Below are positions 1-9,861 of a stretch of 64,000 nt of DNA, piece after piece. Location of the stretch: positions 1 through 64,000 of the forward strand of contig SCKK01000011.1 in NCBI GenBank assembly GCA_004124475.1, read 5' to 3'. The position numbers were made by a program, and so were the translations under genes. The notes under the pieces were generated by a model. It worked only from the letters and a program-made list of their open reading frames with translations, made no database searches and had not been told where the DNA came from. This DNA is from Fidelibacterota bacterium. Lineage in GTDB: Bacteria; Fidelibacterota; Marinisomatia; Marinisomatales; SCKK01. Within the stretch, counting starts at the first letter, position 1, and each line of letters begins with the position of its first letter.

Positions 1-322
1 AAGGCTCTTGGGATCAATATGTTCAGAACAGCAACGTATGTACGGAAAAACTCGCAGATTGCATCACTTTCCTGTCTTTTTCGGCGATTTAGGCTATATT
101 TGGCGTCAAAATATCGCCAATGGTTGCTCATACAAAGAGTTTGTTGGACATGATGCTCGAACACTCGAATATCTTGCTCAAACAGTTTAAATAGAATGGT
201 GTACTTTTTGCGAAGTTGTCAATAGTAACAGGTTAAGTAGATTTTTTTGAGAAATTGTTACATTATTTTAGGATGATAACTAGCTATTATAAACCACTTT
301 GATAGCATGAGGAGGATATATT

Positions 323-442
323 GTGGAATTATCAACAGAGAGAATAATCCAGGCTGTGAATAAAGGTTTGGAGTTGGAATATGCTGCTGGGATTCAGTAT
401 ATCCATCAAAGCGCTGGAATGACAGGACTGGATTTTAGATAG
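323..442 (+). pseudogene. Ferritin-like domain N-terminal fragment
   Basis: A GTG start sits 8 bases after a good ribosome binding site (GAGGAGG at 308-314). The frame encodes 39 residues and stops at TAG (440-442). The piece LELEYAAGIQYIHQSAGMTG resembles the first helix of bacterioferritin/Dps-like ferritin-like domains, which normally run 140-160 residues. The sequence after the stop does not continue the family in any frame I checked, so this is the stub of a decayed or deleted ferritin-like gene. Family assignment rests on one helix only. Confidence 0.4.
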
Positions 443-731
443 ACAACTGTGGTTGTGAACGCTAGATGTCACAAAGTCATCTTGCAAAGCTCTGTAAAAG
501 AAATTGTGTCAAGCTATCCACCATTACCATATACCTTAGAACTTAATATTCTGTCAAATGATGAACGTGAAATATGATAGAAGGATAATAAAGATATGAC
601 TTATGATTTGAAACAGAGATATTACTTGCATATTATGAATATTTATTCATAATAATTAAATATTTTCTTGTTTTGTAGGATATTATTCACTACTATAATT
701 CACTCACAAGTAAAAAAGAAAGGAAAGAATC

Positions 732-902
732 ATGAAAAAAAAGTACATCTTTGCACTTTCACTATTGCTATTGGTAATCCCGGCATGCAGTGACTTTGCT
801 AATCCTCTTTCAAGTGAATCTTCTGAGGTATTAGAGTCGGGTGCTAATCAAAATGAATCAGGTGCTAATCAAAATGAATCAGGAGCTAACCAAAATGAAT
901 AA
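732..902 (+). CDS. Small putative lipoprotein with heptapeptide repeats
   Basis: The product is 56 residues. A short basic start (MKKK) is followed by a hydrophobic stretch and a lipobox ending IPAC (Cys19), so it should be lipid-anchored at the envelope. After a short linker it is made of the repeat S-G-A-N-Q-N-E. An AGGAAAG ribosome binding site lies at 721-727. The stop TAA (900-902) falls exactly where the repeat would have a serine TCA codon, and the repeat continues for one more unit before a second stop at 921-923. The present stop therefore looks like a nonsense mutation inside the array. No function is recognised. Confidence 0.6.
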   Translation: MKKKYIFALSLLLLVIPACSDFANPLSSESSEVLESGANQNESGANQNESGANQNE

Positions 903-920
903 GGTGCTAACCAAAATGGT
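837..920 (+). repeat. 21-bp tandem repeat, four copies
   Basis: Four consecutive 21-base units (837-857, 858-878, 879-899, 900-920) encode SGANQNE. The units differ at a few third positions. The fourth begins with TAA instead of TCA and ends with GGT, so it lies just outside the present reading frame. The repeats form the C-terminal half of the small lipoprotein. Confidence 0.85.
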
Positions 921-922
921 TA

Positions 923-1949
923 ATCTTGTCGCACGAAACAAAACATTACTATCAATTATAGATAAAGGAGGACTATTGGGGATGCTGACTAATTCAGGCA
1001 CAAGTGATAACTTGTAAACGTTTCTCGAAAGATATTCGAATAGAGTGACCATATTCAAGGGGCTCACTGGCGGATAAATATGTCATCCCGTATTATCCAT
1101 AAATACAGTGAGATAACCAAGCTAATAGCATAGAAAAAATGTCTGTTAGTTGGATGTTGGTGTCATCTTATCTATGACGAACTCGTAAAAGGTCATTATT
1201 AAACGGTATTGCCCACAAGGTCCTTCGGACGAGGAACACCCACCTGCCACCCACGTAGTGGGGTAGGCAGGTAGCGACGAAGTAATCTTTTAATAACATC
1301 AATTGGAGATATCAGATTGCTTCTTCCGACCCGCCTGTTACCTTCTCGGAAGGGCGGGCAGGTAAATCGGGATCGCCTGTCTGATCCCGACTGGTCGGGA
1401 GCAGACAACGACGGCCTTTTTATACTTTTTACGATTCCATCATCTATAGGTAACAATGCGTAAATATCTGTCCTGATTAGGAAATAGTGTGATATCAATT
1501 ATTTTACTGTATCGCCTGCCTACCGTCAGGCAGGCCTGCCCGACTGAGCACATGGTCAGGCGGGGAATTTCTCCATAAGAGTTCCTACGGAACAATGTTT
1601 ATCGATGATCCCGAAACTTCGGGACTCATTCATTAATCGTTGAACTGTTACTCCACAGGATGCTGTGCAGAAGCCAGTTTCGAAATTAGGCTTTTGACTT
1701 ACGGTTACGTCACCCAACAACGACATACGATACGGGCATCGTTACCCAAACCGAAAGACGAAAACATCTCACCACTCACCACTTCCTCAGCCTTAGCCTC
1801 AGCCTTTTCAATCAATTCGCGTAGCTATGTTCTAGATACGTCTATTGGGGAAAGCAGTGTATCATTTCTTTGCAAAACTGCTATAAGACTGATATAACCG
1901 GATCAAAGTCTATACTCTGTCAATTTTCTCTGGATGATCTATACCTTAT
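923..1949. other. Gene-poor, repeat-rich intergenic region
   Basis: No convincing gene was found here. The stretch contains several GC-rich imperfect palindromes of the type GCAGGC...GCCTGC (about 1242-1275, 1333-1365, 1376-1405, 1511-1563), unlike the AT-rich surroundings. It also holds one copy of a dispersed repeat listed separately. Open frames on both strands here are read through the palindromes and show no protein family. Confidence 0.6.
1497..1625 (-). repeat. Dispersed ~125-bp repeat, copy 1
   Basis: The reverse complement of this stretch aligns along nearly its whole length with 32478-32598. Shared blocks include a GAAGTTTCGGGA end, GAGAAATTC, CGCCTGACCATGTGCTCAGT and GGCGATACAGTAAAATAAT. 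A shorter partial copy is at 38093-38122. The copy contains a palindrome built on CCTGCC/GGCAGG. It is non-coding here. Confidence 0.75.
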
Positions 1950-4766
1950 TTACATAAAATTGTATTCAATCACAGGGACTGTGTCCCAAGACTTATCCTC
2001 CGAGTGATAGAAAAACGCCATCCCCAGGCGCACCCTGAACCTCTGGAAGAAGTAGTTGATCCCTGTCACTTGTACTCCAGTCGAATAGCGTGCCGTTTCA
2101 CTCAATTGAAGAGTGTTTAAGCCCCTTTCCCAGCTTGTACCCCAATCGTAAAACACCGTGGCATCAATGTAATCTAAAAAAATAGGGAGAAAGGGAATCG
2201 GCTTTTCCATGTATGCGATGGGTAAGATATATGCCAGTCTTAACCGAAGTTGATTTCTTTTCTGATCATCATCGTGGCCGAGAGGTAAAGCGCCATAGAA
2301 TCCGTAATCGAAATTTCCCCGTCTATTCTGAAACTTTGCCAGGAATTCAATCTGATGGTGCTGTATTGCGGTTGGCAAGAATACATTCAAACGGCTGCTA
2401 AACTGCTGTCCATTAAATTCACTTCCTAGGGATGGACTACTCCAATCTGCAAATGCAGTAATGAACCAAGCTCGATGAGGTACAATGTCCCTTAGTCCCT
2501 GTCCGGTTCGCCCAAAATCAAAACCTAACTGTACACCCCGATAATTTTGAAGCTTTGGAGTTCCGGTTGAATGGCTCTTGGTGTGGTGCTTTAGTCGAAA
2601 TACGGGTTGGAAAAAGGTTTCATAGGTATTTCTTTCAAGTACAAGGGGTAGTGTTGCAGCAATTTCGATACCGCGCTTTCGCCACCAACCGGTGTTATTC
2701 ACATCCGAAACCCGTACAGGCAAAGAATAAGCTCGAACATTAAATTCTGGCCACCAGCCTCTATACGTATAACTGAAATCAACTGAGGTGCGAAGAGTTT
2801 TGGGTGACAATCCGAAACTTCCCTGCCAGATATTGCGATGAAGTACATCTTGACTGACAGCAAACAACGCAACTGCACCACCGTTTTCATCCTCAAAAGG
2901 AAATGGAATCCATCCCTGAGGTACTAGAATCTGTTTCCACGGTTGAAATGCTGTTATTTTTGAAGGAATAATGGAGGGCTGATGGGAGATTAGATTGGCT
3001 GTATCTCTGGCTGAAAATTTGAGCGGATTTATGTATGGCTGAACAGCAGATTCCTCTAACCATCGGGTCGAATCTAGCGCTATGGTTACTGCTATGAAAC
3101 CTATGTAAGTATAGTTCTTAAAAGCCAATTCATCACCATACGGAGAGACATCAGGAGTAAATGCTCCGAATTCTGAGTCAGATACCATCCAGCGCTTTCC
3201 GGTGGCAACTTCTACAGCCCATATATTGAAGATACCTGACAAATCCGATGTATACAGAATATATCGACTGTCTGGGGTCCAACACGGGTTGTTGTCATGG
3301 GGGATATCAGACGGATAAAGATAACGCCAACGACCCGTTCGAACCTCCACTATGGCAATGTCCTGCTGACCGGTTGAATCTTTGAGTGCAAAGGCAATCC
3401 ATTCCCCATCTGGTGACCATCTAGGATTTAAAATAGTGGTATACGGAATCTCCAAAACTGAACTGACTTCTCCATTTTTCAGGGAAACTGTAACCAATCG
3501 CGTGGTTGGCAGCACTGTCTGGATAGCTACAACTCGCGTTTCATCCGGTGATAAATCAGGACTATACAGTCGTGCATTGTGAGTTAAGGCTCGGACTTTT
3601 CCGGTTCGCTGATCGTAAAATTTCAAATCAGAAAAGATCGTTGCGGAAAAGCGTGGGTGTGGATGCAATTCAGCCCATACCAGAACTTTCTTCCCTATAG
3701 TAAAGCTGTTATCTATTTTAGCCAGGCGACGTTCTCGAATTTGTTGGGATCTGCCCGAGCGATCAATCAATGTCAACTCGGGTAGATCATCGAAACTTTT
3801 TCGGTATATCATCAAATGATCCTGATCCACCCAACGGGGTGAATGTTGATTTTCAGGATTTTTTGGCATTCGCCATATCTGTTCTGGCGGAGCAAAGGAA
3901 TCTCGATTGATGCCTCGAGTGTCAAATCCCTCCAACATTTCATTATATATCTGTTTAATACTTTTCCCAGTGACAGACTTGACTGCCCTACCAAACCCAA
4001 AAAGAGGAAATGCCGTATATCGGTCCAAGATTTTAGTCCAGACATCGGAACCATACTGTTCATTGACATAATACGATAGATAATATCCTGAGATATATTT
4101 CATGTGTTTTTGTGGCATGCGCATGCGACTACCATAGTTTGTGTTCTCCAGGCGCCATGGCTTGCCAACTCGAATAGGTGCGGCCATCTGCATCCAATGG
4201 AAAGGAGTTCGTCCCCTACCGCCAGAGCTGTACCGGCTTTCATTGAGAGTAGCCAACCCTTCGGAAAACCACATTGGTCCGATTAATTGCCAGAGAGTAT
4301 TGAAATTGCCCAATAGGGGATAGGTAAGTGTCGAAAGTCCTTTGTGCTTCCGCAAATGCACAATGTGAGTAAATTCATGTGCGATAAGTACCCTTAACCA
4401 TAAGTCACCTGAACCAATAATATTTCCTTGAGGTTCTGTCACAAACAATTCTATTCGCCATGGCAAGAAGGAGACTATACCGTCAGGGTAATCAATGCGA
4501 GTATGAACAATCACGTGTGTTCGACCTGGATGGTAATTCAAAGAACGACTGATAGGTTCATATACTTCTTCGCAGATAGTTGCTATTTTATGACCCAGCT
4601 CCTCAAATTCAGTCGGGTAATAGATCAAGAAATGCTGGGTGTGGAGGACACGCCAATTCAAATGTGGTTCATGTTGTAATGACGATAGTTGCGATTCCAA
4701 CGGGTTTGTCAAAACAAAAAGCCAAACCAGTAGAATCCCGAAAAGAGAGTGTAACTGCTTAGTCAT
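1950..4766 (-). CDS. Secreted metalloprotease-like / PD40 propeller / barrel protein
   Basis: The product is 938 residues with a signal peptide (about 1-27). The N-terminal third carries a gluzincin-type zinc motif HEFTH (His130, His134) and a downstream WFSEGLA whose Glu (about 169) would be the third ligand. Such proteins belong to the broad peptidase-MA-like clan. The middle (about 300-580) has several TolB-type PD40 blades, for example NPRWSPDGEWIAFA and NPCWTPDSRYILYTSD. The C-terminal about 300 residues alternate aromatic and polar residues and end in Y-N-F-M, as in outer-membrane barrels. Probable role is a surface-exposed peptidase or peptide-binding protein; the substrate is unknown. 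It is transcribed alone, away from the regulator at 5131. Confidence 0.75.
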   Translation of the reverse strand: MTKQLHSLFGILLVWLFVLTNPLESQLSSLQHEPHLNWRVLHTQHFLIYYPTEFEELGHKIATICEEVYEPISRSLNYHPGRTHVIVHTRIDYPDGIVSFLPWRIELFVTEPQGNIIGSGDLWLRVLIAHEFTHIVHLRKHKGLSTLTYPLLGNFNTLWQLIGPMWFSEGLATLNESRYSSGGRGRTPFHWMQMAAPIRVGKPWRLENTNYGSRMRMPQKHMKYISGYYLSYYVNEQYGSDVWTKILDRYTAFPLFGFGRAVKSVTGKSIKQIYNEMLEGFDTRGINRDSFAPPEQIWRMPKNPENQHSPRWVDQDHLMIYRKSFDDLPELTLIDRSGRSQQIRERRLAKIDNSFTIGKKVLVWAELHPHPRFSATIFSDLKFYDQRTGKVRALTHNARLYSPDLSPDETRVVAIQTVLPTTRLVTVSLKNGEVSSVLEIPYTTILNPRWSPDGEWIAFALKDSTGQQDIAIVEVRTGRWRYLYPSDIPHDNNPCWTPDSRYILYTSDLSGIFNIWAVEVATGKRWMVSDSEFGAFTPDVSPYGDELAFKNYTYIGFIAVTIALDSTRWLEESAVQPYINPLKFSARDTANLISHQPSIIPSKITAFQPWKQILVPQGWIPFPFEDENGGAVALFAVSQDVLHRNIWQGSFGLSPKTLRTSVDFSYTYRGWWPEFNVRAYSLPVRVSDVNNTGWWRKRGIEIAATLPLVLERNTYETFFQPVFRLKHHTKSHSTGTPKLQNYRGVQLGFDFGRTGQGLRDIVPHRAWFITAFADWSSPSLGSEFNGQQFSSRLNVFLPTAIQHHQIEFLAKFQNRRGNFDYGFYGALPLGHDDDQKRNQLRLRLAYILPIAYMEKPIPFLPIFLDYIDATVFYDWGTSWERGLNTLQLSETARYSTGVQVTGINYFFQRFRVRLGMAFFYHSEDKSWDTVPVIEYNFM

Positions 4767-5130
4767 ATCAGATCATCTGCTATCCATGCGACAAATGAAT
4801 AAATTAGTTTACGACCATATTTGATTTATTTCAATTGCAAGGTTATATGCAGGAGCCGTCACCAACGTAGTGTAAATTATCACCATAAATTTATATATAG
4901 AGAAAAATATTTAATAAAATTAAAAATAAATCTTGATCTTTAAAGAATTATACCTTAATATGAGTTAAGAGTAAATAAGATAAATGATCACTTACATCAA
5001 ATGTCTACTAAAGATTTCACAAGTTTTATTTCTGAATCTTTATTCAGTAAAGGGAAATAGGGACTTCTCACCTGTTGTGTTATCCACAAACAGAATGTAT
5101 AACCATTTCGAAGATAAAGGATAAATAAAA
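4767..5130. other. AT-rich divergent intergenic region
   Basis: This 364-bp region lies between two divergent genes and must hold both promoters. It is very AT-rich (4880-4980 especially). I see no clear operator, palindrome or small gene in it. An AAAGGA ribosome binding site for the next gene is at about 5115-5120. Confidence 0.5.
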
Positions 5131-6624
5131 ATGGTCAATCTCATCCCACTTGACATACGAACCCTTTTTCCTACAATTGAGGTATTGCCTTCTCCTGAAG
5201 AGTTGATTGATCGGATTCAAATTAACCAGTATTTAGAAAAGACAGAGATTGTTTATCGCTTGAATCTTATTTCCGAAAAAAGTGCCATAGATGATGTATC
5301 CCATATTTTAAAACTTGAGGATCTAAATCTTCTGGGAATCGCCTGGGCATGTCTTGGTGGTATCTATACATTCAATGGGAATTACCGGAAAGCGTTTGCC
5401 GCTTTCAACATAGCATTAGATCAAGATGTCACAGATGATGTCATGTCATATACATATATGGAAATATCAAATTTGTTGCGAAAACTTGGTTATACAAAGG
5501 AATCGATATCTGTTCTGGAATCGGCATTAACCATGACGAAGAATGATCTACTCATTTGGCGAATAAAAACTTGCATTGGTTTGTGCTTTAAGTTCGACGA
5601 CCCAACACATTCCTTAGCACTTCTAAATAAATCAGCAGAGCATTATAAAAAGACGCATGATGAAGTTCGCCTGGGACGTGTCCACAGACATATTGGGGAA
5701 ATTTATGTCAATTTCAAAGACTATAAATCTGCAAATATATGCTATGATAAAGCTTTGTCTGTTTCTATTGAGAAATCATTGCCTCAGTATCGATTTGAAG
5801 TATTGAATGACAGAGGATGGCTGTTTATTAAAAAAGGGGAATATAGCAAAGCTAGATCCCTTTTTAAGAAGCTTATACAAAATGAATTATCTACCTACCA
5901 ATTGAGCCTTGCCCTTCAAAATCTGGGTTTTTTGGAGTACGAATGTGGTAATTATCGGGAGGCAATTTCCTATCACAGTCAGTCACTGCAACTTACTACA
6001 CGCTATGAGATGCGGGATATGGCTTTCGAGGATTACTACAAACTTGGTCTCTGCTACGAGAAATTGGGTGAAATGGGTCTGGCAGATCACTTCTATGGCC
6101 AGGGGTATCTTGAGCTTCAGAAAGAGTTAGATCTGGGTCTGAGGCTTATGGGATACCGAAGGAAACTCATGGATGCCTATGTGGAGTTTCTAAGAAACAA
6201 TCAACGAATTCCTCAGGTGAATATTAAGGATAAAGTTTTTGGCTTTACTATGGATCGATCCCTAAAGGACATCCGAAATCTCTTTCACAATGGTCTCCTA
6301 TCACTTCACCTGGGACGGTCTCGAAATGCACCTCAAATGTGCAAGAAGCTTGGGATTGAACCCCGGACCTATTTCCTATACCAGAAAAAGCTTGGACTCA
6401 AACGGGGCTTGGTCCTTGAGGGTTTACATGATAACCCCTATTTCAAGCAGTATATTGAATCCCTGGTTCCTTTAACCTGGAGGGAAGCGAACAAGAAGTT
6501 TGAGGATGACCTTTTTTCCTTTCTTCTTGTGAAATACCAACATAACAAAAAAGAAATGGCAGCAGTGCTTGGAGTATCATATGCACAGGTTGTACAGAAA
6601 ACAGAACTGGCATCTCAACTATGA
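5131..6624 (+). CDS. TPR-repeat protein with C-terminal Fis-like HTH segments
   Basis: The product is 497 residues with no signal peptide. Residues about 60-340 form tandem tetratricopeptide repeats, with typical blocks such as LGGIYTFNGNYRKAFAAFNIAL and LGFLEYECGNYREAISYHSQSL. The last about 120 residues contain two segments (around 385-420 and 460-490) resembling Fis-type helix-turn-helix units, for example APQMCKKLGIEPRTYFLYQKK and KKEMAAVLGVSYAQVVQK. Probable role is a cytoplasmic transcriptional regulator sensing through its TPR domain. A stand-alone receiver follows 34 bp downstream, so the two may act together. The DNA-binding assignment is inference from helix pattern. Confidence 0.7.
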   Translation: MVNLIPLDIRTLFPTIEVLPSPEELIDRIQINQYLEKTEIVYRLNLISEKSAIDDVSHILKLEDLNLLGIAWACLGGIYTFNGNYRKAFAAFNIALDQDVTDDVMSYTYMEISNLLRKLGYTKESISVLESALTMTKNDLLIWRIKTCIGLCFKFDDPTHSLALLNKSAEHYKKTHDEVRLGRVHRHIGEIYVNFKDYKSANICYDKALSVSIEKSLPQYRFEVLNDRGWLFIKKGEYSKARSLFKKLIQNELSTYQLSLALQNLGFLEYECGNYREAISYHSQSLQLTTRYEMRDMAFEDYYKLGLCYEKLGEMGLADHFYGQGYLELQKELDLGLRLMGYRRKLMDAYVEFLRNNQRIPQVNIKDKVFGFTMDRSLKDIRNLFHNGLLSLHLGRSRNAPQMCKKLGIEPRTYFLYQKKLGLKRGLVLEGLHDNPYFKQYIESLVPLTWREANKKFEDDLFSFLLVKYQHNKKEMAAVLGVSYAQVVQKTELASQL

Positions 6625-6658
6625 AGTTTTTCTCTTCCACGTTTGAGATAAAATAACA

Positions 6659-7039
6659 ATGGCTTACAAAATGTCAATCAGTAAGATTTTGATAGTGGAA
6701 GACGATATTCCAACCAATAGATTATTCCAATTCTTCTTGAAATCTAATTTCGATGGGGAAATAATATCTGCGCATGACGGATATGAGGCCGTTGAAAAAT
6801 GCATTGAGCATCAACCAGAATTAATTTTCATGGATATTAATATGCCATACAAAGATGGCATTACAGCGATACAGGAAATACGTACTAGCGGTTATACCAA
6901 CCCAATTGTAGTCATAAGCTCATATAGTGACAGTACAAAGAAGAAGTGTTATGACGCAGGAGCTGACGCTGTGATTACAAAACCTATAGCAAGAGAAGAC
7001 TTTCTCGGTTTAGTTAAGAAATTCAATGGGAATGCATAA
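6659..7039 (+). CDS. Stand-alone response-regulator receiver domain
   Basis: The product is 126 residues and consists of one REC domain. The acidic pocket is at Glu14-Asp15-Asp16, the phospho-acceptor is Asp59 in FMDINMP, the switch Ser is at 87/88 (VVISS) and the conserved Lys is 108 (ITKP). There is no output domain. It follows the TPR-HTH gene on the same strand, so phosphorylation-dependent control of that regulator is plausible. No kinase gene is adjacent. The ribosome binding site is weak; ATG at 6671 is an alternative start. Confidence 0.85.
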   Translation: MAYKMSISKILIVEDDIPTNRLFQFFLKSNFDGEIISAHDGYEAVEKCIEHQPELIFMDINMPYKDGITAIQEIRTSGYTNPIVVISSYSDSTKKKCYDAGADAVITKPIAREDFLGLVKKFNGNA

Positions 7040-7140
7040 AGTACCATTCCTACCATCTTTTTAGCCTTCCTCCACACCCCCGTATAATTATTAGCAAATC
7101 CAATCTCACTGATTGGTATAAGTGGATGTCAGTGTTTCAG

Positions 7141-7389
7141 ATGGGAGAGAATGTCGTGATTGAGCACGGTGTTTTGCTCCTGCATTAGCTGGCTAAATTT
7201 AAGAAAAACGGGCTGGAAATTATGCGGTAACCTATAGAAAATAACAAGGTTAAAATTGCACTTGCTAACGACAGAATCCCGAAGGTAACGAAAACGACCG
7301 CTGATCTGGGAGGTAAACCCGAAATCCAACCTCAGTATCTGAGCGAGGTGATTCAGTATCGGAGTCTGGATAGGCATTTGTGGTTGTAA
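7141..7389 (+). pseudogene. Remnant of ComM/YifB Mg-chelatase-like ATPase C-terminus
   Basis: One frame running from 7141 to the TAA at 7387-7389 carries two internal stops (7186-7188 TAG, 7228-7230 TAA). Its end, with KVTKTTADLGG, EIQPQYLSEVIQYRSLDR, closely follows the C-terminal signature of the ComM/YifB family (RILKVARTIADLEG...I.PEHI.EAIQYRSLDR). The upstream AAA ATPase part is absent from the window. ComM is a helicase-type branch migration factor in natural transformation. This copy is a decayed tail. Confidence 0.6.
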
Positions 7390-7512
7390 TGTAAACATGA
7401 CATTTTTAGGAAAAAGATGTCATGTTTTTCGTAATAATAAACTCGCGAATATAATTGTCTTTCTTTGTAATTTTTAGAGTCACTATTTAGCAAATCACTC
7501 AAGGGAAAATAG

Positions 7513-9858
7513 ATGAAATCTTTATCCGATTTAAAAAAAGAATTCAAGTATTGGGATGTTATTGCAGACATGATCGATCAATGCATCGACATCTCCTTAA
7601 ATCTCAGTCAGAGTGGTCATCCAGGAGGGTCGCGATCAAAAGTGCATGTATTGGTCTCAACCCTGCTATCGGGCGTGATGCATTGGGATATCCGTAATCC
7701 AGGGAAAACATTTGCAGATCGTTTTCTATTAATAGCGGGACATACGAATCCACTAATTTATGCTACACTGGCGATTTTTAATGAAGCTTTACGACTGAAA
7801 TACAAGAAAACTGGTGATTCAAAATACTTAAATCCTATGGGTGAAAAGTACACCCTTTACTGGCAGGATCTTCTTACTCTCAGGAGGCAAGGAGGTCTCC
7901 CTGGTCATGCCGAAATGGAAGGGAAGACTTTGTTTTTTAAGTTCAATACAGGTCCCTCGGGACATGGTTCTGCTCCAGCGGCTGGAGAAGCATTTATTCT
8001 CAAATACGCCGGCGCTGAAGATGTGAAAGTTTTTGCTTTCGAAGGTGAAGGTGGATTGACTACAGGAATCTCCCATGAAACAAGGAATTCTGCATACGGA
8101 CTTGGGTTGGGAAACCTCATTTATGTGGTTGACTGGAACGATTATGGGATAGATAATCGACCTTTCAGTAATATTATGGCGGGGACACCTGTCGAATGGT
8201 TTGAGCCGTATGGTTGGAGAGTTGCTGGAACAGAAAATGGTACAGATTGGGAATCCATCATTCAAGCTTATGAAGAATTATTAATAAAGGATATCGATCC
8301 AAACCAGCCTAAAATGTTATGGGTGAAAACCCGGAAAGGCAGAGGATACGGTAAATATGATAATGCAAGTCATGGTTCTCCCCACAAACGCAATTCTTTG
8401 GAATTTTGGAACACCAGAAGGGAATTCGCAGAAAAATATGGTGTTCAGTTTGAACATATGGATAAACCGGGTTTTGATGATTATGAATCGAATAAAAAGC
8501 AGATGGCTGATACATTCGAGACGGTTTTTTTTCTGTTCGATAAAATTCTCGGACTTACTGAATATTTATCCGAACGGCTGATTGAATTGGGAGAAAGTAT
8601 CCCCGAGCATAAAGAAATCAGCAGTAAATTCAGGGAAAACCCGTTAAATGATCCTGTTATTTATAGTTATCGGGATTATCCTGAGGAACTGTACAAACCA
8701 CCTGGCACCAAGGCGCCAAACCGTGCAGGATTTGGTAATTTTGGATCTTGGTTGAATACCTATTGTAAGGAAAAATATGGACGACCTCTTGTCTTAGTCA
8801 CTTCAGCAGATCTTGCTGATTCTACCAACATATCCGGATTTGCGAAAGGGTGGAACGATTCAGATGATTTTGGGATGTTTCATCGAGAGAAAAATCAACA
8901 GGGTACGCTTTTGCCGCAAGCAATTACCGAATTTGCCAATGCGGGGATTATGGCAGGAATTACCACTGTAAATTTCGATGAAGATCCCTATGCAGAATTC
9001 AATGGATACATCACAGCATGCAGCACTTATGGATCATTCTCCTATTTGAAATATGGCGCTATGCGATTATTCAGTCAGGTTGCACAGGATTCCCAATTGA
9101 AGGTGGGAAAGATTATATGGGTAGCAGGACATTCAGGTCCGGAAACTGCTGAAGACAGCCGTACCCATTTTGGAATATTTTCCCCCGGGGTAACCCAACT
9201 ATTTCCAACGGGACATATATTAAACCTCCACCCTTGGGAATACAACGAAGTTCCTGTCATGCTTGGAGCAGCTTTAGCTACGGATATCCCCATCATTGCT
9301 ATTCATTTAACACGACCCCCAATCGAATTACCCGATAGAATAGCTCTCGGTATGCCTTCTCACTTTGAAGCGGCAAAAGGCGCTTATGTTATAAAGGATT
9401 ATGATTTTAACAGAGAAAGAGAAGGCGTAGTCATTGTTCGTGGAACCAGTGTGATTAGTAACTTACTGACCATTTTACCCAGGATTCAGAACGGCGGTCC
9501 CAACATAAAAATCGTTGCCGCTCTTTCCTGGGGATTATTTGAAACGCAATCGGAAGAGTATAAGCAGTCTGTGATGAGAGATGATGAATGGTCTGATGCC
9601 ATGATCATCACGAACACTGCCATCAATCTCATGAGTAACTGGATAAAACATTCTGTGGTTAAAGAATATTCTGTATCGGCAGATTGGGATAATCGTTGGC
9701 GTGGGGGAGGGAATTTAGAAGAAGTCATAGATGAAGCCCATCTATCCGCACGTTGGCAGTGGAGAGCGATATTGAAATTTGCCGAAAATAGACCCGACAG
9801 ATTGGAAAGAATCAGAAGTTCGGTTCCCAAAATGGAAATTCCTTTAGTAGAGGATTAG
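7513..9858 (+). CDS. Transketolase-family thiamine diphosphate enzyme
   Basis: The product is 781 residues, longer than the usual 620-670 for transketolase. The N-terminal TPP domain has GHPGGS (about 36-41), the DRFLLIAGHTNP block and a cofactor loop with GEGGLTTGISHETRN and a following VVDWNDYGID. The pyrimidine-binding domain follows (about 400-600, TSADLADSTN), then a transketolase C-terminal domain. It would act in the cytoplasm on ketose phosphates or a related 2-oxo substrate; exact substrate is unclear because the GDG motif reads GEG and the length is atypical. An aminotransferase gene starts 3 bp after its stop, so the pair is an operon. Confidence 0.75.
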   Translation: MKSLSDLKKEFKYWDVIADMIDQCIDISLNLSQSGHPGGSRSKVHVLVSTLLSGVMHWDIRNPGKTFADRFLLIAGHTNPLIYATLAIFNEALRLKYKKTGDSKYLNPMGEKYTLYWQDLLTLRRQGGLPGHAEMEGKTLFFKFNTGPSGHGSAPAAGEAFILKYAGAEDVKVFAFEGEGGLTTGISHETRNSAYGLGLGNLIYVVDWNDYGIDNRPFSNIMAGTPVEWFEPYGWRVAGTENGTDWESIIQAYEELLIKDIDPNQPKMLWVKTRKGRGYGKYDNASHGSPHKRNSLEFWNTRREFAEKYGVQFEHMDKPGFDDYESNKKQMADTFETVFFLFDKILGLTEYLSERLIELGESIPEHKEISSKFRENPLNDPVIYSYRDYPEELYKPPGTKAPNRAGFGNFGSWLNTYCKEKYGRPLVLVTSADLADSTNISGFAKGWNDSDDFGMFHREKNQQGTLLPQAITEFANAGIMAGITTVNFDEDPYAEFNGYITACSTYGSFSYLKYGAMRLFSQVAQDSQLKVGKIIWVAGHSGPETAEDSRTHFGIFSPGVTQLFPTGHILNLHPWEYNEVPVMLGAALATDIPIIAIHLTRPPIELPDRIALGMPSHFEAAKGAYVIKDYDFNREREGVVIVRGTSVISNLLTILPRIQNGGPNIKIVAALSWGLFETQSEEYKQSVMRDDEWSDAMIITNTAINLMSNWIKHSVVKEYSVSADWDNRWRGGGNLEEVIDEAHLSARWQWRAILKFAENRPDRLERIRSSVPKMEIPLVED

Positions 9859-9861
9859 AAC

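Noticed and set aside
1-230. Overlapping open frames on both strands at the window start
   Set aside because: A 60-codon plus-strand frame and a longer minus-strand frame without stops both exist, cut by the window edge. Neither shows a recognisable family, so no gene is called.
1199-1498. 99-codon minus-strand frame
   Set aside because: It is read through GC-rich palindromes and shows no family features; such palindromes often stay open by chance.
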